In this document: positions 36,896 through 47,391 of the stretch, one piece after another
Layout of the letters: each line of letters begins with the position of its first letter
Numbering within the stretch: position 1 is the first letter of the stretch
Assembly (NCBI RefSeq): GCF_900313025.1
Contig: NZ_OMPQ01000008.1
Coordinates: 582,482 to 646,481, forward strand
Origin: Pseudophaeobacter sp. EL27
Lineage (GTDB): Bacteria; Pseudomonadota; Alphaproteobacteria; Rhodobacterales; Rhodobacteraceae
Direction of reading: 5' to 3'
DNA length: 64,000 bases
Position numbers and translations under genes: made by a program
The notes under the pieces: generated by a model
The model's database searches: none
Told to the model about the DNA's origin: nothing
What the model saw: only the letters and a program-made list of their open reading frames with translations

Positions 36896-37753
36896 TCAGC
36901 TCTCTTTGGCCAGTTTCAAGGCCATTTGATAGACTTTGCGGCGCGGCATCTCATGGGCTTCCGACACAATGGCGGCGGCGTCCTTGACCGAGTTGTCAGC
37001 AAGTGCGGCCCGCAGATCGCTCTCGATATCGCCATCGCTCACCGCCACCTCCGAGGCCCGATCCACCAGGACGACAATTTCGCCCTTCACCGGGTTTTCC
37101 TCCAAGCTGGCGGCCAGCTCGGACAGGGGCATGCGGCGTACCTCTTCGAATTTTTTGGTCAGCTCCCGACACAGGGCTGCGGGTCGATTGCCCAACACCT
37201 GGGCCATATCCGCCACTGAGGCCGCCACCCGTTTAGGGGATTCGTAAAAGGCCAGGGTACCGGGAATCGACGCGACTTCCTCGAGCCGTTTGCGTCGCGC
37301 CCCACTGGCATTGGGTAAAAACCCCGCAAAAAAGAAGGCATCCGTCGGCAGTCCAGCCAGCGCCAGCGCGGTGGTTACCGCCGTGGCCCCTGGTGCGGAG
37401 GTCACCAGATGCCCGGCCTCGGAAGCGGCTTTGGACAGGGCATAGCCGGGGTCAGCTATCAGGGGCATGCCCGCCTCGGACGCATAGGCGACAGATTTTC
37501 CGGCCTCCAATACCGAGAGCAATTTGCCGCGCGCACCCACTCCGCTATGGTCGTGATAGGCAATCACTTGCCGCTCCCCCAGTGGAACGCCATGGATCTC
37601 CATCAGGCGACGCAGGGATCGGGTGTCTTCTGCGGCAATCAGATCCGCCGAGGCCAGCACATCCAGCGCCCGCAGCGTGATGTCGCGCGCCGTGCCCAGA
37701 GGTGTTGCCACAAAATACAGTCCCGGCAACAAATTGACGATCTGATGATTCAC
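36896..37753 (-). CDS. rsmI: 16S rRNA (cytidine(1402)-2'-O)-methyltransferase
   Basis: 285 aa. The SAM-dependent tetrapyrrole-methylase-fold enzyme modifies C1402 in the decoding centre of 16S rRNA. Family stretches are GLYFVATPLGTARDITLRAL, LIAAEDTRSLRRL and SEAGMPLIADPGYAL. I use the GTG at 37753 because the conserved part begins right after it. It is divergent from the LpoA-like lipoprotein, 86 bases away, and is followed by yraN. Confidence 0.93.
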   Translation of the reverse strand: MNHQIVNLLPGLYFVATPLGTARDITLRALDVLASADLIAAEDTRSLRRLMEIHGVPLGERQVIAYHDHSGVGARGKLLSVLEAGKSVAYASEAGMPLIADPGYALSKAASEAGHLVTSAPGATAVTTALALAGLPTDAFFFAGFLPNASGARRKRLEEVASIPGTLAFYESPKRVAASVADMAQVLGNRPAALCRELTKKFEEVRRMPLSELAASLEENPVKGEIVVLVDRASEVAVSDGDIESDLRAALADNSVKDAAAIVSEAHEMPRRKVYQMALKLAKES

Positions 37754-37839
37754 GCTGGACCCGCCTTTTTGGTCGTTTATGATTGCCCCAGAACCAACAC
37801 GGCGCACAAGCGCCGGACAAGGGGAGTTACAAGTCCATT

Positions 37840-39012
37840 ATGTTTGCTGTTTTCAAGCGGGCCCGCAAGGCAACTTTGTCTGCAATCGCCGCGATTTCCA
37901 CATTTGCCCTGGCCGCCTGTGATCCGATTACGATCGGCGGTGGCCCCACAATCAATACATCCAAACCCGTGCCTGTGGCGCTGCTGGTGCCGCGTGGCTC
38001 GGCGCAGTCCGGCGATAGCGTATTGGCACAGAGCCTGGAAAACGCAGCTCGTCTGGCCATTGCCGATCTGCAAGGCGTGCAGATTGACCTGCGCATCTAT
38101 GACACTGCAGGCGATCCCACCCGGGCCGCAGCTGCTGCCACCGAAGCCGTCAACGCAGGCGCGCGGATTATTCTGGGGCCGGTCTATGCCGAGGCCGCCA
38201 ATGCCGCTGGCATTGCTGCCGCTCAAAAGGGCATCAACGTCCTGGCCTTTTCCAACACCACCTCGATTGCCGGGGGCAATGTTTTCATCCTCGGGCCAAC
38301 CTTTGACAATACCGCCCGCCGCCTGACCGCCTATGCCAAGTCGCAGGGCAAAAACAACATCCTGATCGCGGGCGGCAATAACTCATCTGGTCTGGCCGGA
38401 CAGGCCGCAATCCGCAATGCAGCGGCGCGGTCCGGTGTGAACATCACCAGCAGCGTTGGCTATGAACTGTCGCAAAAAGGCGTCATCAACGCCATTCCAC
38501 AGATCCAGTCCGCCACAAGCGGCGGCGGCGCAGACGCGCTGTTCCTGACGGCCACCACCGCCGGGGCGCTGCCGCTGTTGACCCAGCTGCTGCCCGAAGC
38601 TGGCGTCAAACCCGAAGACATTCAGTACATTGGCCTCACCCGGTGGGACGTTCCTGCCCAGACCCTGGCCCTGCCTGGCGTCCAGGGCAGTTGGTTTGCC
38701 ATGCCCGACCCTGGCAAGGCTCGCGGTTTCCGGGATCGCTACGAAGCCACCTATGGCAGCGCGCCTCATTCCATTGGCGGCTTGGCCTATGATGGGATTG
38801 CAGCAATTGGCGCTCTGGTCGGAGCTGGCAAGGCCGATGCGCTGACAGCAGCAGCCCTGACCCAGGGGGCGGGCTTCCAGGGCACTGGCGGCATCTTCCG
38901 TCTGCGCCCCGATGGGACCAATGATCGCGGTTTGGCCATCGCAACGATTCAAGAACAGAAGGTAGTCATCATTGACGCAGCCCCCAGCAGCTTCTCCGGC
39001 GCAGGATTCTGA
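37840..39012 (+). CDS. LpoA-like penicillin-binding-protein activator lipoprotein
   Basis: 390 aa. The signal peptide ends in the lipobox LAAC, so Cys27 would be lipidated. The rest is a type-I periplasmic-binding-protein (Leu/Ile/Val-type) fold from about residue 45, as in the C-terminal part of LpoA, the outer-membrane activator of PBP1a. The E. coli-like divergence from rsmI supports the assignment. It lacks LpoA's N-terminal TPR region, so whether it activates a PBP is inference. The AGGGGAG ribosome site is rather far (13 bases) from the ATG at 37840. Confidence 0.82.
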   Translation: MFAVFKRARKATLSAIAAISTFALAACDPITIGGGPTINTSKPVPVALLVPRGSAQSGDSVLAQSLENAARLAIADLQGVQIDLRIYDTAGDPTRAAAAATEAVNAGARIILGPVYAEAANAAGIAAAQKGINVLAFSNTTSIAGGNVFILGPTFDNTARRLTAYAKSQGKNNILIAGGNNSSGLAGQAAIRNAAARSGVNITSSVGYELSQKGVINAIPQIQSATSGGGADALFLTATTAGALPLLTQLLPEAGVKPEDIQYIGLTRWDVPAQTLALPGVQGSWFAMPDPGKARGFRDRYEATYGSAPHSIGGLAYDGIAAIGALVGAGKADALTAAALTQGAGFQGTGGIFRLRPDGTNDRGLAIATIQEQKVVIIDAAPSSFSGAGF

Positions 39013-39022
39013 TCCAGCCCGG

Positions 39023-41806
39023 ATGGCCCCTCGTGATCAGCTCGGAACGCTCCCCGCTTCCGAGCTGATCTGCGATGCTCTTAGCATTTTCAACCTCTCC
39101 GAGATGCAGGAAAAGATCGCTGCTCTGGCCAAAGAGGTCGAGCCAGAAGCCCTGCGTAGTGAGACTGTGGCTCTGCTACGGCAGGCCAACAAACAAGGGC
39201 GCGCGGCCATTGAAGAGGCCTTTGCCAAGGCGCCTTTTGCGGCCCGTGCCCTGACCAAATCCTATAGCTATCTGACCGATGGGCTGGTTCTGACGGCCTT
39301 TCATGTCGCCACCACCTATCTGCATCCGGTTGGCACGCCGACCTCTGGTGAACGGATCGCTCTGATCGCCGTGGGCGGCTATGGCCGTGGTGAAATGGCG
39401 CCGTTTTCAGACGTCGACCTGATGTTCCTCACCCCCTATAAAGTCACCGCCTGGGCCGAGAGCGTCATTGAATCGATGCTCTATATCCTTTGGGATCTGC
39501 GGCTCAAGGTCGGCCATTCCAGCCGCACCATCAAGGATTGCATCCGGCTTGGCACAGAGGATTACACCATCCGCACCGCCATGCTGGAACAGCGTTTTTT
39601 GACCGGCGACCAGGACCTCGCTGATGAGCTGGAGGACCGGCTGCGGGCGGAGCTGTTCTCTCGTGATGCCCATGATTTCATCGAAGCAAAACTGACGGAA
39701 CGCGACGAGCGCCACCTCAAGCAAGGCCAGCGCTATATGGTCGAGCCCAACGTCAAAGAGGGCAAAGGCGGACTGCGCGATCTGCAATCGCTTTATTGGA
39801 TCGCCAAATATGTCTACCAGGTTCAACACGCCGCTGATCTGGTCTCGATCGGGCTGTTTTCGCCAGAGGAGCTCGACACCTTTTCCACCGCAGCCAATTT
39901 CCTTTGGGCTGTGCGCGCGCATCTGCATCTGACCACCAAACGCGCCACCGAGCAGCTCAACTTTGATCTGCAGGTCGAGGTCGCCAGCCGCATGGGCTAC
40001 AAGGACCGCGCCGGTCGGCGCGGCGTTGAAATCTTCATGCAGGAGTATTTTCGCCATGCCACAACCGTTGGTGACCTCACCCGGATCCTGCTGACCAAAC
40101 TTGAGGCCAGCCAGCAAAAAAGCGCGCCACTCTTGGAGCGGATCTTCCGTCGCCGCCCGCGGGTAAAACCTGGCTACAAGGTCATTCACAACCGTCTGGA
40201 TGTGGCCGATCCCGAGACATTCCTCGACAGCAAGCTGAACCTGCTGAAGATCTTTGAAGAAGCCCTGCGCACCGGCATGTTGATCCACCCGGATGCCATG
40301 CGGCTGGTCACGGCCAATCTGGATCTGATCGACGACGAGATGCGCGGCGACAAGGAAGCTCGGCGGATTTTCCTGGATCTGCTGCTGAAACACGGCAATC
40401 CGGAACGCGCCCTGCGCCGCATGAATGAGCTCGGCGTGCTCTCGGCCTTTATCCCAGAGTTCGAACCGATCGTGGCGATGATGCAATTCAACATGTATCA
40501 CTCCTACACGGTGGATGAACACACCATTCAGGTGATCTCCAACCTCACCGCCATCGAGAAGGGCGAGCTGGAAGAAGAGCTACCCCTGTCGTCGGAAGTG
40601 ATCCGTCAGGGGCTCAACCGCAAGGTTTTGCTGGTGGCCATGCTGCTGCATGACATCGGCAAGGGCCGCGAGCTGGATCATTCCATCCTTGGTGCGCAGA
40701 TCGCCCGCAAGGTTGCCCCCCGTCTGGGATTGAACAAGGCTGACAGCGAAACCGTGGAATGGCTGGTGCGCAACCATCTGTTGATGTCGGACATGGCGCA
40801 AAAACGTGACATTGCCGATCCGCGCACCGTGCGGGGCTTTGCCAAGGCGGTGCAATCGGTCAAGCGGCTGGATCTGCTCCTGGTACTGACCGTCTGCGAT
40901 ATTCGCGGCGTTGGCCCTGACACCTGGAACAATTGGAAGGCCGCCCTGCTACGCGCGCTTTATAACCAGACCCGCGAGGCGCTGGACAACGGCATGGAGG
41001 CGCTGAACCGCGAACACCGTGGAGCTGCCGGCAAAAAGGCCCTGCGCGCCGCCCTGCCTGATTGGTCCAAATCCGATCTAAAACGCGAAACCGGACGCCA
41101 CTATGATCCCTATTGGCAGGGGCTGCACGTCACCGCCCATGTCGATTTTGCGGAGATGCTGAAGGAGCTGGAGGCCAAGAATGACGACGCCGGAATTGTC
41201 ATCCGGCTCTATCCGGATGATGACCGTGATGCGACCCGCGCCTGTTTTGTCATGGCTGATCACCCTGGTATCTTTGCCCGCGTCTCTGGTGCATTGGCCC
41301 TGGTTGGGGCCAATGTGGTCGATGCCCGCAGCTATACCACCAAGGATGGCTATGTAACGGATGCCTTCTGGATCCAGGATGCCGATGGCCACCCGTTTGA
41401 GGCCTCCCGGCTGCCACGACTGAACCAGATGATCCTCAAGACACTGAACGGTGAGGTGATCACCGGCGAGGCATTGGAGACCCGCGACAAGTTTAAAAAG
41501 CGCGAAAAGGCCTTCAAGGTGCCCACGCATATCACCTTTGATAATGAGGGCTCGGAGATCTACACCATCATCGAAGTCGACACTCGCGACCGCACCGGAT
41601 TGCTCTATGATCTGGCCCGCACTCTGGCCGGCGCCAATGTTTATATCGCCAATGCGGTGATCGCGACCTATGGCGAACAGGTGGTCGATACCTTCTACGT
41701 CAAGGATATGTTTGGCTTGAAGTACCATGCAAAGTCAAAGCAGGATTTCCTCGAACGCAAACTGCGCGAGGCGATCTCCGAAGGGTCAAAACGGGCGCGA
41801 TCATGA
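39023..41806 (+). CDS. glnD: bifunctional uridylyltransferase / uridylyl-removing enzyme
   Basis: 927 aa. GlnD senses glutamine and controls the PII proteins by adding or removing UMP. The nucleotidyltransferase motif GGYGRGEMAPFSDVD lies at 118-132, the HD hydrolase motif LLHDIGKG near 541-548, and two ACT domains (about 730-815 and 835-920) bind glutamine. I chose the ATG at 39023; a TTG at 38972 would extend the protein 17 residues into the preceding gene. The stop overlaps murJ (ATGA). Confidence 0.94.
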   Translation: MAPRDQLGTLPASELICDALSIFNLSEMQEKIAALAKEVEPEALRSETVALLRQANKQGRAAIEEAFAKAPFAARALTKSYSYLTDGLVLTAFHVATTYLHPVGTPTSGERIALIAVGGYGRGEMAPFSDVDLMFLTPYKVTAWAESVIESMLYILWDLRLKVGHSSRTIKDCIRLGTEDYTIRTAMLEQRFLTGDQDLADELEDRLRAELFSRDAHDFIEAKLTERDERHLKQGQRYMVEPNVKEGKGGLRDLQSLYWIAKYVYQVQHAADLVSIGLFSPEELDTFSTAANFLWAVRAHLHLTTKRATEQLNFDLQVEVASRMGYKDRAGRRGVEIFMQEYFRHATTVGDLTRILLTKLEASQQKSAPLLERIFRRRPRVKPGYKVIHNRLDVADPETFLDSKLNLLKIFEEALRTGMLIHPDAMRLVTANLDLIDDEMRGDKEARRIFLDLLLKHGNPERALRRMNELGVLSAFIPEFEPIVAMMQFNMYHSYTVDEHTIQVISNLTAIEKGELEEELPLSSEVIRQGLNRKVLLVAMLLHDIGKGRELDHSILGAQIARKVAPRLGLNKADSETVEWLVRNHLLMSDMAQKRDIADPRTVRGFAKAVQSVKRLDLLLVLTVCDIRGVGPDTWNNWKAALLRALYNQTREALDNGMEALNREHRGAAGKKALRAALPDWSKSDLKRETGRHYDPYWQGLHVTAHVDFAEMLKELEAKNDDAGIVIRLYPDDDRDATRACFVMADHPGIFARVSGALALVGANVVDARSYTTKDGYVTDAFWIQDADGHPFEASRLPRLNQMILKTLNGEVITGEALETRDKFKKREKAFKVPTHITFDNEGSEIYTIIEVDTRDRTGLLYDLARTLAGANVYIANAVIATYGEQVVDTFYVKDMFGLKYHAKSKQDFLERKLREAISEGSKRARS

Positions 41807-43392
41807 AACCGGTAAAACTGCTGTCGGGCTTTATGACCGTCGGGTTCTGGACCCTGGCCAGTCGTGTCTTGGGGTTTGCCCGCGACATCATGATTGCCAG
41901 CTTCTTAGGCACTGGCCCGGTGGCCGAGGCCTTTCTGGTGGCCTTTAGCCTGCCCAATATGTTTCGCCGTTTCTTTGCCGAGGGGGCCTTTAACACCGCC
42001 TTTGTGCCGCTGTTTTCCAAAAAGCTGCAAAAGGATGAGGATCCGGTTGGCTTTGCCCGCGATGCCCTGACCGGCCTAGCCACTGTGTTGATCGTTTTTA
42101 CCCTGGTGGCGCAGCTGGTGATGCCCTGGCTGGTCATGGCTATGGCCAGCGGTTTTCGCGGTGATGCCCGCTTTGATCTGACCGTTGATTTTGGCCGCAT
42201 CACCTTTGCCTATATCCTGTTCATCTCGCTGGCGGCACTGCTCTCTGGCGTGCTCAACGCCTCGGGGCGCTTTGCGGCAGCAGCGGCGGCTCCGGTCTTG
42301 CTCAACATCATCCTGGTCGGGGCACTGGTATTGGGGGAAAGCGGGTTGCTTGATGCCTATCTTCCGGCCAGCAAGCCGGAATTGCTGGGCTTTTCGCAGG
42401 GCACCTTGCTGGTCTGGTCGACGCTGCTGGCCGGGGTGGCGCAGATGGCGCTGGTCTGGATTGCCGCCAGCCGAGCCGGCTTTCGCCTGACGCCACGCCG
42501 CCCTCGGCTCACTCCGGATCTCAAACGCCTGGCTGTAATCGCTGCTCCGGCCATACTGGCAGGCGGGGTTGTGCAGATCAACCTGCTGGTTGGTCGTCAG
42601 GTCGCCAGTTTCTTTGATGGGGCCATCGCCTGGCTCAGCTATGCCGACAGGCTCTATCAACTGCCCCTCGGCGTGGTTGGCATTGCTGTTGGTATCGTCC
42701 TGCTTCCGGATCTGTCGCGGCGTCTGGCCGCCGAAGACACAACGGGCGCGCAACACGCCTTCAGCCGCGCAGGGGAGATTTCGCTGGCGCTGACCGTGCC
42801 TTCAGCCATCGCGCTCATGGCCATTCCGCTGCCACTGGTCTCGGTTCTGTTTGAACGGGGCGCTTTCTCCTATGAGGACAGCCAGGCCACCGCCCTGGCC
42901 GTGGCGATCTACGGGCTCGGCCTGCCTGCTTTTGTGCTGCAAAAAGTCCTGCAGCCGCTCTATTTTGCCCGCGAAGACACCCGCACCCCCTTTCGCTTTG
43001 CGCTGAACGCGATGGTGGTCAACGCGGTGGTGGCCATCGCAGGGGCTGCCCTTCTTGGCTTTATCGGCGCCGCCATAGGCACCACCATTGCCGGCTGGGC
43101 CATGGTCTGGCAGCTGGCGCGTGGCACCGGTGCGATGGGGCAAAGCGCGCGCTTTGATGCCCGGTTCAAACAGCGGATCTGGCGGATTCTCATCGCTTCT
43201 TTGCTGATGGGGGCCCTGCTCTGGGGCCTGGCCTGGATGCTAGAGCCCTGGCTCTATAGCGCCAGTATCCGCTATCCTACACTGGCCTTACTGGTCGCGA
43301 TTGGTATCATCAGCTATTTTTCCATTGGTGCTAGTATCGGCGCCTTCCGGCTGTCGGATTTCAAGGCCAGCCTGCGTCGAAACAAGGGCTAA
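41803..43392 (+). CDS. murJ: lipid II flippase MurJ
   Basis: 529-aa MOP-superfamily membrane protein with about 14 helices that moves lipid II across the inner membrane for peptidoglycan synthesis. Typical sections are SRVLGFARDIMIASFLG, AFLVAFSLPNMFRRFFAEGAF and the later LPLGVVGIAVGIVLLPDLSR. It is coupled to glnD by ATGA, a conserved alphaproteobacterial order. A GCGCCT/AGGCGC hairpin (43397-43418) follows the stop. Confidence 0.95.
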   Translation: MKPVKLLSGFMTVGFWTLASRVLGFARDIMIASFLGTGPVAEAFLVAFSLPNMFRRFFAEGAFNTAFVPLFSKKLQKDEDPVGFARDALTGLATVLIVFTLVAQLVMPWLVMAMASGFRGDARFDLTVDFGRITFAYILFISLAALLSGVLNASGRFAAAAAAPVLLNIILVGALVLGESGLLDAYLPASKPELLGFSQGTLLVWSTLLAGVAQMALVWIAASRAGFRLTPRRPRLTPDLKRLAVIAAPAILAGGVVQINLLVGRQVASFFDGAIAWLSYADRLYQLPLGVVGIAVGIVLLPDLSRRLAAEDTTGAQHAFSRAGEISLALTVPSAIALMAIPLPLVSVLFERGAFSYEDSQATALAVAIYGLGLPAFVLQKVLQPLYFAREDTRTPFRFALNAMVVNAVVAIAGAALLGFIGAAIGTTIAGWAMVWQLARGTGAMGQSARFDARFKQRIWRILIASLLMGALLWGLAWMLEPWLYSASIRYPTLALLVAIGIISYFSIGASIGAFRLSDFKASLRRNKG

Positions 43393-43422
43393 ATCAGCGC
43401 CTCAATTGCATCAGGCGCAACC

Positions 43423-43497
43423 GCGCCGCGCGGTAGCGCGGCGCCCGGCCCAACGGGATAAAGCATCTTGATGCTGCAAGACGGGCGGGAGCCCCCG
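43423..43497 (+). repeat. structured intergenic repeat R1, copy B
   Basis: A 9-bp stem GCGCCGCGC-GGTA-GCGCGGCGC (43423-43444), then CCGGCCCAAC, stem AGCAT-CTTG-ATGCT (43462-43475), and GGCGGGAGCCCCC (43484-43496). It lies between the convergent murJ and rhomboid-like genes. Confidence 0.75.
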
Positions 43498-43511
43498 TTG
43501 CTACAGCCACG

Positions 43512-44198
43512 TTAGTCGCGCCGGATATTGCTGCGGATCCGCGCCCAACCGCCCGGGGCCAAAAAGAACGACAGGCCAAAGCCGGTGGCAAAGCCGCAGA
43601 GATCGGCAACCCAGTCCTGGGCGCCACCAAACAGCAGACCAAACAACAGCTGGATCCCCATCAAAAAGGCAATCAGCGAGAAGGCGCGGCTTTGCTGCGC
43701 CCCCACCAACGACAATTGCCGCCACAGAATATAGGTAAAGGCACCGATCAAGCCGTAGACCGCCGGAAAGCCACCGATCAGCGGCACCGATGCATTCATC
43801 AAAACCGCATATCCAACCGCACCGCCAATGGCCGAGAGCAAAAAGATGATGACCATCGCCAGATCGCCCATCACCTCGCCCACCATCTTGCCCATGGCCA
43901 GCACAAAGACGCAGACAAACAGCGCATGGGTAAAGGCCCCATGCACAAAGGCATAGGACAGGAACCGGATCAGATGTTCGGCTGGCCATTGCCCGGTCTC
44001 CTGCATCCACCAGAAGATCTCTGAGGAAAACGCATAGGACTGAAACGCCTCCAGCCGCCATCCAATGGCCTCGGGGCCACCAATGATGCCCCGCATCCCC
44101 AAAGAGAACGCCGCTTCAATCCCCATGATCACCAGCACCAGCGCCACCACGGCCGGGGGCAGCGGGTTGACGGGAGAGATATTTGGATCGTCACTCAT
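43512..44198 (-). CDS. rhomboid-fold membrane protein lacking catalytic Ser and His
   Basis: 228 aa with six or so helices in the rhomboid order. At the site where active rhomboids have G-A-S-G-A-x-x-G, this protein reads IGGFPAVYGLIGAF, with Phe for the nucleophilic Ser. Where active enzymes have A-H-L-G-G it reads VADLCGFATGF, with Asp for the catalytic His. It should therefore not be a serine protease; like iRhoms and derlins it may bind membrane clients. The start at 44198 opens with a short polar N-terminus; the longer frame runs into the trpS promoter region. Usual annotation as an active rhomboid protease would be misleading. Confidence 0.82.
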   Translation of the reverse strand: MSDDPNISPVNPLPPAVVALVLVIMGIEAAFSLGMRGIIGGPEAIGWRLEAFQSYAFSSEIFWWMQETGQWPAEHLIRFLSYAFVHGAFTHALFVCVFVLAMGKMVGEVMGDLAMVIIFLLSAIGGAVGYAVLMNASVPLIGGFPAVYGLIGAFTYILWRQLSLVGAQQSRAFSLIAFLMGIQLLFGLLFGGAQDWVADLCGFATGFGLSFFLAPGGWARIRSNIRRD

Positions 44199-44335
44199 AG
44201 TTTGTCGTTCTCCTTGACCTGAAGCGGTCGTTTTACGGCCCGCGCAGCCTGCCTGTGGGCGCTGCCCTGTTGACCCTGCGCTGGCCCATGGGTAAGCGAC
44301 TAGGGACCATAATTCCAGACGGGAGTTTCGCCCCC

Positions 44336-45364
44336 ATGAGCGATACGACATTTACGCCGCGCGTTTTCTCCGGCATTCAGCCTTCCGGCAACCTGCACCT
44401 GGGCAACTACCTGGGCGCCCTGAAGCGCTTTGTCGACTGGCAGGCCAAAGACATGGAGACCATCTATTGCATGGTGGATCTGCATGCGATCACCGTTTGG
44501 CAAGACCCAAAGGATCTGCAGAAATCCACCCGCGAGCTTTGTGCCGGGTTTATTGCCGCCGGTCTAGACCCCGAAAAATCCATCCTGATCAACCAAAGCC
44601 AGGTGCCCGAGCACGCGCAATTGGCCTGGATCTTCAACTGCGTCGCCCGCATGGGCTGGATGCAGCGCATGACCCAGTGGAAGGATAAGGCCGGCAAGAA
44701 CGCCCAGAACGCCTCGCTGGGTCTCTTTGCCTATCCGGCGCTGATGGCGGCTGACATTCTGGTCTATCACGCCACTCATGTGCCTGTGGGCGAGGATCAG
44801 AAACAGCACCTCGAACTGGCCCGCGATATCGCTGCCAAATTCAACCATGATTACGGCGTCGACTTCTTCCCACTGACCGAACCTGTTATCGAAGGTGCCG
44901 GCACCCGGGTGATGTCCTTGCGCGATGGCACCAAGAAGATGTCAAAATCCGACGTCTCCGACGCCAGCCGCATCAATCTGACCGATGACGCCGATACCAT
45001 CGCCAAGAAGATCCGCAAGGCCAAGACCGACCCGGATGCCCTGCCCTCTGAAGCCGAGGGTCTGGAAGAACGTCCCGAGGCGCGCAATCTGGTCAATATC
45101 TATGCAGCGATGAACAGCCAGTCGGTTGATCAGGTGCTGGCCGATGTCGGCGGCAAGCAGTTCTCCGAGTTCAAGCCGATGCTGGCGGAACTGTCGGTCG
45201 AGAAAATGTCTCCGATCACCACCGAAATGACCCGCCTGATGCAAAACCAGGATGAGATCGACAAGATCCTCACCCGCGGTTCCGAGCGCGCCCGCGCCAT
45301 CACCGCACCGATCCTGCGCCAGACCTATGAGATCGTCGGCATGGTCCCCCCGGCCGAGATCTGA
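44336..45364 (+). CDS. trpS: tryptophan--tRNA ligase
   Basis: 342-aa class I synthetase that charges tRNA-Trp. The HIGH-type motif is [13 protein letters not shown] (about 16-28), and KMSKS is intact in [11 protein letters not shown]. The start at 44336 matches the family; the frame is open 27 codons earlier across the promoter. It shares a divergent gap with the rhomboid-like gene and ends with a strong terminator. Confidence 0.96.
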   Translation: MSDTTFTPRVFSGIQPSGNLHLGNYLGALKRFVDWQAKDMETIYCMVDLHAITVWQDPKDLQKSTRELCAGFIAAGLDPEKSILINQSQVPEHAQLAWIFNCVARMGWMQRMTQWKDKAGKNAQNASLGLFAYPALMAADILVYHATHVPVGEDQKQHLELARDIAAKFNHDYGVDFFPLTEPVIEGAGTRVMSLRDGTKKMSKSDVSDASRINLTDDADTIAKKIRKAKTDPDALPSEAEGLEERPEARNLVNIYAAMNSQSVDQVLADVGGKQFSEFKPMLAELSVEKMSPITTEMTRLMQNQDEIDKILTRGSERARAITAPILRQTYEIVGMVPPAEI

Positions 45365-45390
45365 TCAGATCCAACCTTCGGAAACTTAGC

Positions 45391-45425
45391 AGGCCCTCCA
45401 AGTTGATTTGGAGGGCCTGTCTTTT
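45391..45425 (+). terminator. rho-independent terminator of trpS
   Basis: AGGCCCTCCAA and TTGGAGGGCCT form a perfect 11-bp stem with a 6-base loop, followed by GTCTTTT, 27 bases after the stop. Confidence 0.93.
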
Positions 45426-45446
45426 CTGGTTCGCCCGAAATCTTAG

Positions 45447-45530
45447 GGCAGCGCCTGACCCTGGGTGGGTGCGCAAGCGCCCTCCCGCGGGGAGGGTCGG
45501 GCGCTGCCTGGCCTATCGGCCAGGTATTCA
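45447..45530 (+). repeat. structured intergenic repeat R2, copy 1
   Basis: A 16-bp stem (45447-45462 with 45493-45508, one G-T pair) encloses a conserved loop starting GGGTGGGTGCG. It is followed by CTGGCC-TATC-GGCCAG (45508-45523) and GTATTCA. A second copy is at 48815-48896. Confidence 0.78.
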
Positions 45531-45549
45531 ATGGCAATAATCGTGAAGC

Positions 45550-46152
45550 TCAACCCGCCTCGCCGGTGCTGCAATGGCGGTCCACCATGCGCTGCACCAT
45601 GGGGGCAAAATGCCAATAGTCCGGCGTCTCCATGTCGGCGCGTTTCCCCGCCTCATCGAGATAGCGCACTGCGATGATCTCTTTCAGGTTGGGATTGCCC
45701 TCAAACTCGGCAACCTCTTCGGCATTCATCGGCCCGCCCTGCAATTCCAGCGTATGCACCGAGGCCGGGCTTAGCCGTTTGAAATACTCGGGTTTGGTGG
45801 CGCAGAGATAGCGCTTGGCCGCCACATGATAGCGGCAGCAATCGGTGATCACGCTGGGAAAGAACTGCTCCAGCACCTCGGCGCCCGCGTCTTCGTGATG
45901 ACGGTCTTCGGTGTCATCCGGGTGATATGTGCCAAACTCCGAAGTGAAGTGACCGATGTCATGCAGCAACGCACCGACAATGATCTCTTCGGCCTGACCG
46001 TTCTGCTCGGCAATGGTGGCGCCTTGTAGCATATGCTCGCCCATGGTCACGGGTTCACCCAGGTATTCCTCCCCGCCGCGGCGCTCAAAGATAGAGCCGA
46101 GGAAGTCGACGATATTGCTGTGGTTCAGGCTGGCGATATCTGGCTTGCTCAT
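45550..46152 (-). CDS. tmpB: HD-domain mixed-valent diiron oxygenase, probable TmpB (PhnZ family)
   Basis: 200 aa. The HD motif ALLHDIGH puts His64-Asp65 in the diiron site, with His40, His86 and His109 as further probable ligands. Tyr30-x-x-Glu33 (EEYLGEPV) matches the spacing of the PhnZ Tyr24/Glu27 pair. PhnZ-type enzymes split the C-P bond of a 1-hydroxyphosphonate with O2. The next gene upstream is a gamma-butyrobetaine-hydroxylase-like oxygenase, which fits TmpA/TmpB, known from the roseobacter Leisingera: TmpB makes glycine betaine and phosphate. A classic PhnZ (glycine product) is the alternative. Confidence 0.78.
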   Translation of the reverse strand: MSKPDIASLNHSNIVDFLGSIFERRGGEEYLGEPVTMGEHMLQGATIAEQNGQAEEIIVGALLHDIGHFTSEFGTYHPDDTEDRHHEDAGAEVLEQFFPSVITDCCRYHVAAKRYLCATKPEYFKRLSPASVHTLELQGGPMNAEEVAEFEGNPNLKEIIAVRYLDEAGKRADMETPDYWHFAPMVQRMVDRHCSTGEAG

Positions 46153-46156
46153 GAGC

Positions 46157-47380
<1,224 letters not shown>

Positions 47381-47391
47381 CAGGTTTTCTT

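Noticed and set aside
43397-43418. GCGCCT/AGGCGC hairpin after murJ as a rho-independent terminator
   Set aside because: The stem is only 6 bp and there is no U-run; mentioned under murJ but not called.
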